A stretch of DNA of 64,000 nt from assembly GCF_030272615.1 (NCBI RefSeq), contig NC_081405.1, positions 154,983,613 to 155,047,612 of the forward strand. Reading direction: 5' to 3'. The notes below the pieces were generated by a model. It had not been told where the DNA came from. It did not search any database and saw only the letters and a program-made list of their open reading frames with translations. Source of the stretch: Cryptomeria japonica. Its lineage: Eukaryota > Streptophyta > Pinopsida > Cupressales > Cupressaceae. The position numbers were made by a program, and so were the translations under genes. This document shows positions 60,455 through 64,000 of the stretch, piece after piece; position 1 is the stretch's first letter, and each line of letters opens with the position of its first letter.

Positions 60455-60469
60455 ACGTCAGGTTCACCA
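60455..60469 (-). other. Candidate primer binding site of element E
   Basis: On the coding strand TGGTGAACCTGACG follows the 5' LTR after five bases. It starts with TGG as expected for pairing with a tRNA CCA end; I cannot assign the tRNA. Confidence 0.5.
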
Positions 60470-60474
60470 ATTAA

Positions 60475-61955
60475 TGTGAGGTAGGAATTCGAAAACCATC
60501 AAAGCATATATAAAAACTAACCTAGCTCAATCACGAAAGCACAAATGCAATGATCTATCCTAAAACACACTCAATAGAGACATGGAATAAAAATATTCAA
60601 TACTAAAGATTATGCAAACTAGATGTAGATTTGAATGCTCCTTCATGCAGCTCCATTGTCCTTCTTTCTTCTCCAAATAGCCTTTGTTTGTGGATCTCAC
60701 CTTCAAGTGCACACACCTAATGTGAAAGCAAGATGGATATTGGCACAAGAGTACTCAAAGTGTGATTGATTAGAAATTCGATAACCTAATTATTCTCATT
60801 AGTTGGGATTGAAGAAATTCATCCAATTTATAGAGAAATTGGAGAAAAAGATCAAATTAGCATGATTCAATTCGAATGGAAATTGCAAATCAAACATGTT
60901 AATTATGACAAATTATGACAAATTATGCACTTTCTATGCAAAAATTGATTGATTGATAATTTATGACAAATTTCTATGTCAAAATTGATTGATTGTCAAT
61001 TATGACAACTTATGACAAATTGAATTGTCATTCCCATGGAATTAGGAGATGAAATAGGAGGGAATTGAAATTAGAAATTATGAAATTAGAAAATTGAAAT
61101 TGATGAGAATTAGGAATTAGAAATTGAGTAAATGAATTAATAATTTATCATTTATTAATTAATTCACAAAAGAGGAATAATTAGCCAATTAAATGAACAT
61201 TTAATTATAATGAGAAGACTTAGGATAAATAAATAATTTATTAATCCTAGAGGGAGAAATGACAAACAAGGTTAATCATAAAACCTTAGAAGATGAATTA
61301 GCAATGCGAGAATGACAATTAGGTCTTGATGAAAGATAATTAATGTCGATCATGATTTTGAAATGACCAATGCGATAAATGATTTGATTGATTGACAAAC
61401 TAATCAAGATTGATAAAGAGCCCAAATTGATAGGTGCCAATTGACAAGGAACAATGACTAATTGATCCAAATTGACATAATTGAGAAAGATGATGATCGA
61501 TGACAAATCGATTGCAAAATTGAAGAGATTAACAAGGACAACGATCGATGACAAATCGATCACAAAATGACAAGATTGAAAACGATCACGATCGATGACA
61601 AAATGGATAAGAGGACAACGATCGATGACAAATCGATCACATGATGATAAGATTGAAAAAAGGACAAAACCCTAATTAGGATTGACGATGTCCAAAATGA
61701 TGACAAATAAGTATGCACATTGATGCAACAGGATAAGATTGACCAAAAGCATGACTAAAGATTGTTGTCGACAAGACCAAATTTGAGAACAAGATGATTG
61801 AAGAATGTAGAAGAATGACTCGATGCTCACAAATGATAAAGATCAAGTGTGAATCATAGGAGAAATGTTAATGTGACGCAAAAAACCTAAAATGAGGCAA
61901 TGCGCAAATGTTAAAGTATGACTCCGCAAGTGTTGACCATTTTTAGGCGTCTACA
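60475..61955 (-). repeat. 5' LTR of element E
   Basis: 1,481 bp, colinear with 45067-46564 except for deletions of roughly 10 bp and 7 bp and about 35 substitutions, most of them transitions. Confidence 0.92.
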
Positions 61956-61960
61956 CATAC
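61956..61960. repeat. Right target-site duplication of element E (CATAC)
   Basis: Perfect match to 45062-45066. Confidence 0.92.
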
Positions 61961-63550
61961 TAAAAGCTTGTTATAACTTGTTCAAATAGAGAATATAGGA
62001 GAAGTTGTATGGTATTGTTTAGTGGTGAAATAGGGATCCACAAATATGAATCCACCTATTTCCTCTAAACATGAAAGAGAAGAGTAAAACTAATAGATTC
62101 AACCCCAAATGGAAAAAATGTTGATTAGACTTTACCCTCTCTTTGTTTGAGTCAAAGGTGCTTAAAGGATTTCAAATTGAATGCTAGATATAGGGAAAAT
62201 GATGGAAATTTGACATAAAACAACATGAACAACAAGCTACAAATGTATTATGGAGACACAAAGCTAGATCTAAGTAGAAGGGATAGGGAGAAACTTGTAT
62301 TAGAAAATTTGGCTTGAAAGTAAGAGACTAGGATGCTTGGGGCAACCCGATCCTACAACTATTAGATGTAGAAAAACAAGAAACTTTGAAAATTATAATG
62401 TTGCTCATAATTTGTTCCTATAAGTTTGTCAAAAATTCATGGGATCAAGATACCCAGAGCAACCCAATCCTCCACTTTTTTGATCTTACAAAAGTTAGAT
62501 TTGATCGTCGTTGTCTCCTTTCATAGAATCTTCATTCACGGCTTCTTAATTTGTCACCTACACACATAAAGAAGGGAAATAGTGTTGTTGATAGGGTTTT
62601 TCCTAGGGGTAAGTGCACCAAGATGGTGAACAAAAAGGGGGGTATAAGTGGACGTCTTTTTTATGAAGTCGGCTAAAACTAAACTTGGAGGAGCAATTTT
62701 AAACTCGTCCACTCAAAATTTGAAGATATCCAAAGAACAAAGATTGTAGTACTTCTAATCTAATTTCCAAACTACTAAAGTGTTTTAAAATTGGATAAGA
62801 TTAAGGGGGTTAGATATTTCACGCACACAAAAGTGTTCCTTGTTTTTAGCAAAACATAACATAAAATTTGACATATGCATAAAAAAAGATATAGTTGGAT
62901 TTATTATTTTGAAAAACCCTTTGGTAGAAAGATAGTTAAGAGTGAGCACTAGAAGTTGTGTATTTTTTGTAGAGTATTTTTTTTTACAATTTTTCAATGT
63001 GTACGCATCCTGAAAAAATTAGGTACTTGTTCGTACCCATCACATAACTTCCACCAAAATAATTGTAAATTCATTTTATTTTTTATTTTGTTTAAAGAAT
63101 GAAGTGCAGAACAATAATATATAGTTTGTTTCAATTTTGGGCAAGTAGTTTAAAAGTTATTAAAAAAATGGTATGCGGCTATCTCTGAGAACTCTGGAGA
63201 CATTGGTAAAAACAAATTCAAGAGTAATATAATAATGTTGTTCAAACTTAAAAAATATATATGTTGTTAGAAAGATCAAAAGATGGGTGAAATTTTACAA
63301 ATGCCTACTTAATAATATGTAAACTTGATGACAATGAAGTTGAGAAACCAAAATGGAAGAAGAAAACATGTAAAAAGGAGGGAAATAAGGCTCCCAAGCC
63401 TCAGCCTTGCAATCCAAGCCTAAGTACAAGGCAAAATGCATATGAGGTTTAATTATCTATAATAACGCATATAGGTTTTTATTCTTTATAATAACACGTA
63501 CGGATTATTCTCTTTATTATTCATATTTGTTACAATAGATATATTCAAAT
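61961..63550. other. AT-rich flank, no recognised feature
   Basis: Continuation of the sequence into which element E inserted. No protein-like frame, tRNA or LTR border is visible. Short open stretches are compatible with chance. Confidence 0.45.
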
Positions 63551-64000
63551 TGTTGGCAATTGACACTCTATTGGTTGGTTTCACTATGTTGTCATTGATG
63601 GCAACATGATTTTGTGTTCCAACTTCATGTTTTGATTCTATGGTGTACCAACAGACACTCACAGATTCTACACTGACACCAACACTGGCAGGACACAAAG
63701 ATTTCTTTGGTCACCGACAATGCAGGCCAACATGGTTTAGTAAAGGTTATTGATATTTGAGGCCAACATATCTTGGATCCTACATCGACAAATTGATTTT
63801 AATGTTTATGCATTTATGTTATCTGGCCAACATGTAATTTGATATTGTATATATCTTTGTAAGCTGACATAAGGCATGTAAAATTTGTATAGGGTATATA
63901 GGACAGTTTGATAGATCATTTTGATATAGATAGAAAATGGACACGGTGATGGATATGTTAATTTAATATGATGTGAAATATATCAGAGAGATCATGTAAG
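63551..64000 (+). repeat. Start of another A-like LTR, cut by window end
   Basis: Begins TGTTGGCAATTGACACTC, the same start as the LTRs of element A, and contains ttgtcattgatggcaac in the position where A has gttgtcattgatggcaac. It then diverges. There is no polypurine tract before it, so it is a 5' LTR or solo LTR in plus orientation. Confidence 0.65.

Larger units (their letters stand above)
45067..61955 (-). mobile_element. Element E: Ty3/gypsy LTR retrotransposon, Tat type
   Basis: 16.9 kb with LTRs of about 1.5 kb, a perfect CATAC duplication, and roughly 2-3% LTR divergence by eye, the youngest insertion here. The minus-strand gag-pol is one frame with many stops and a single shift near 52415. 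Order: Gln-rich gag, protease, G-patch, reverse transcriptase, RNase H, second (archaeal-like) RNase H, and an integrase remnant lacking its catalytic core. The second RNase H places it in the Tat group. An antisense plant mobile domain frame lies between pol and the 3' LTR. A 2-kb leader separates the 5' LTR and gag. Confidence 0.92.

Overview
This window is transposable-element DNA from a land plant nucleus, and I see no intact host gene. Plant origin is shown by a PLS-type pentatricopeptide-repeat fragment, a CACTA/EnSpm transposase with the plant-only DUF4218 and DUF4216 regions, a plant mobile domain (PMD) reading frame, and a Ty3/gypsy element of the Tat type (G-patch in pol, second RNase H). 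The AT-rich sequence, deep nesting and old but still readable copies fit a very large genome, possibly a gymnosperm. That last step is inference and the species cannot be fixed from the sequence alone.

Layout. The oldest layer is element C, a minus-strand accessory reading frame split into pieces at about 34.6-33.3 kb, 31.8-31.1 kb and 2.2-0.8 kb. Element A (2194-31114, plus strand, perfect 5-bp target duplication TGTCT) inserted into C. A has long LTRs, a gag with CCHC knuckles, and a large second reading frame (ORF2) in place of pol. Element D (5048-26822) then inserted into A's ORF2. D is a 21.8-kb LTR element with 375-bp LTRs, an initiator-Met-type primer site and a polypurine tract. It has no gag or pol, and holds a pentatricopeptide fragment, an apparently intronless full-length copy of the splicing factor CWC22, and a decayed CACTA transposon. 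The CACTA region carries a SET-domain reading frame and is itself interrupted by an LTR of another family (F). A second F LTR interrupts C at 31.8-33.3 kb.

Element B (35391-41863, minus strand) is a second, better preserved relative of A: gag with four CCHC knuckles plus an ORF2 of about 1,080 codons. It sits in an array of about a dozen different imperfect palindromes and is flanked by a 130-bp direct repeat. A protease-region fragment of a gypsy element lies at 43.3-43.8 kb. Element E (45067-61955, minus strand, target duplication CATAC) is the youngest: a Tat-type Ty3/gypsy element whose integrase catalytic core is deleted, carrying a 593-codon PMD frame antisense between pol and the 3' LTR. 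The start of one more A-like LTR runs off the right edge at 63551.

How the parts relate. A, B and probably C share one plan (gag plus ORF2, no reverse transcriptase or integrase), so they must have been copied by enzymes supplied in trans. By-eye LTR divergence (A about 15%, B about 5%, D about 4%, E about 2-3%) agrees with the nesting order. Much of the coding decay is by nonsense codons of the C-to-T kind, with few frameshifts, as expected for DNA silenced by cytosine methylation.
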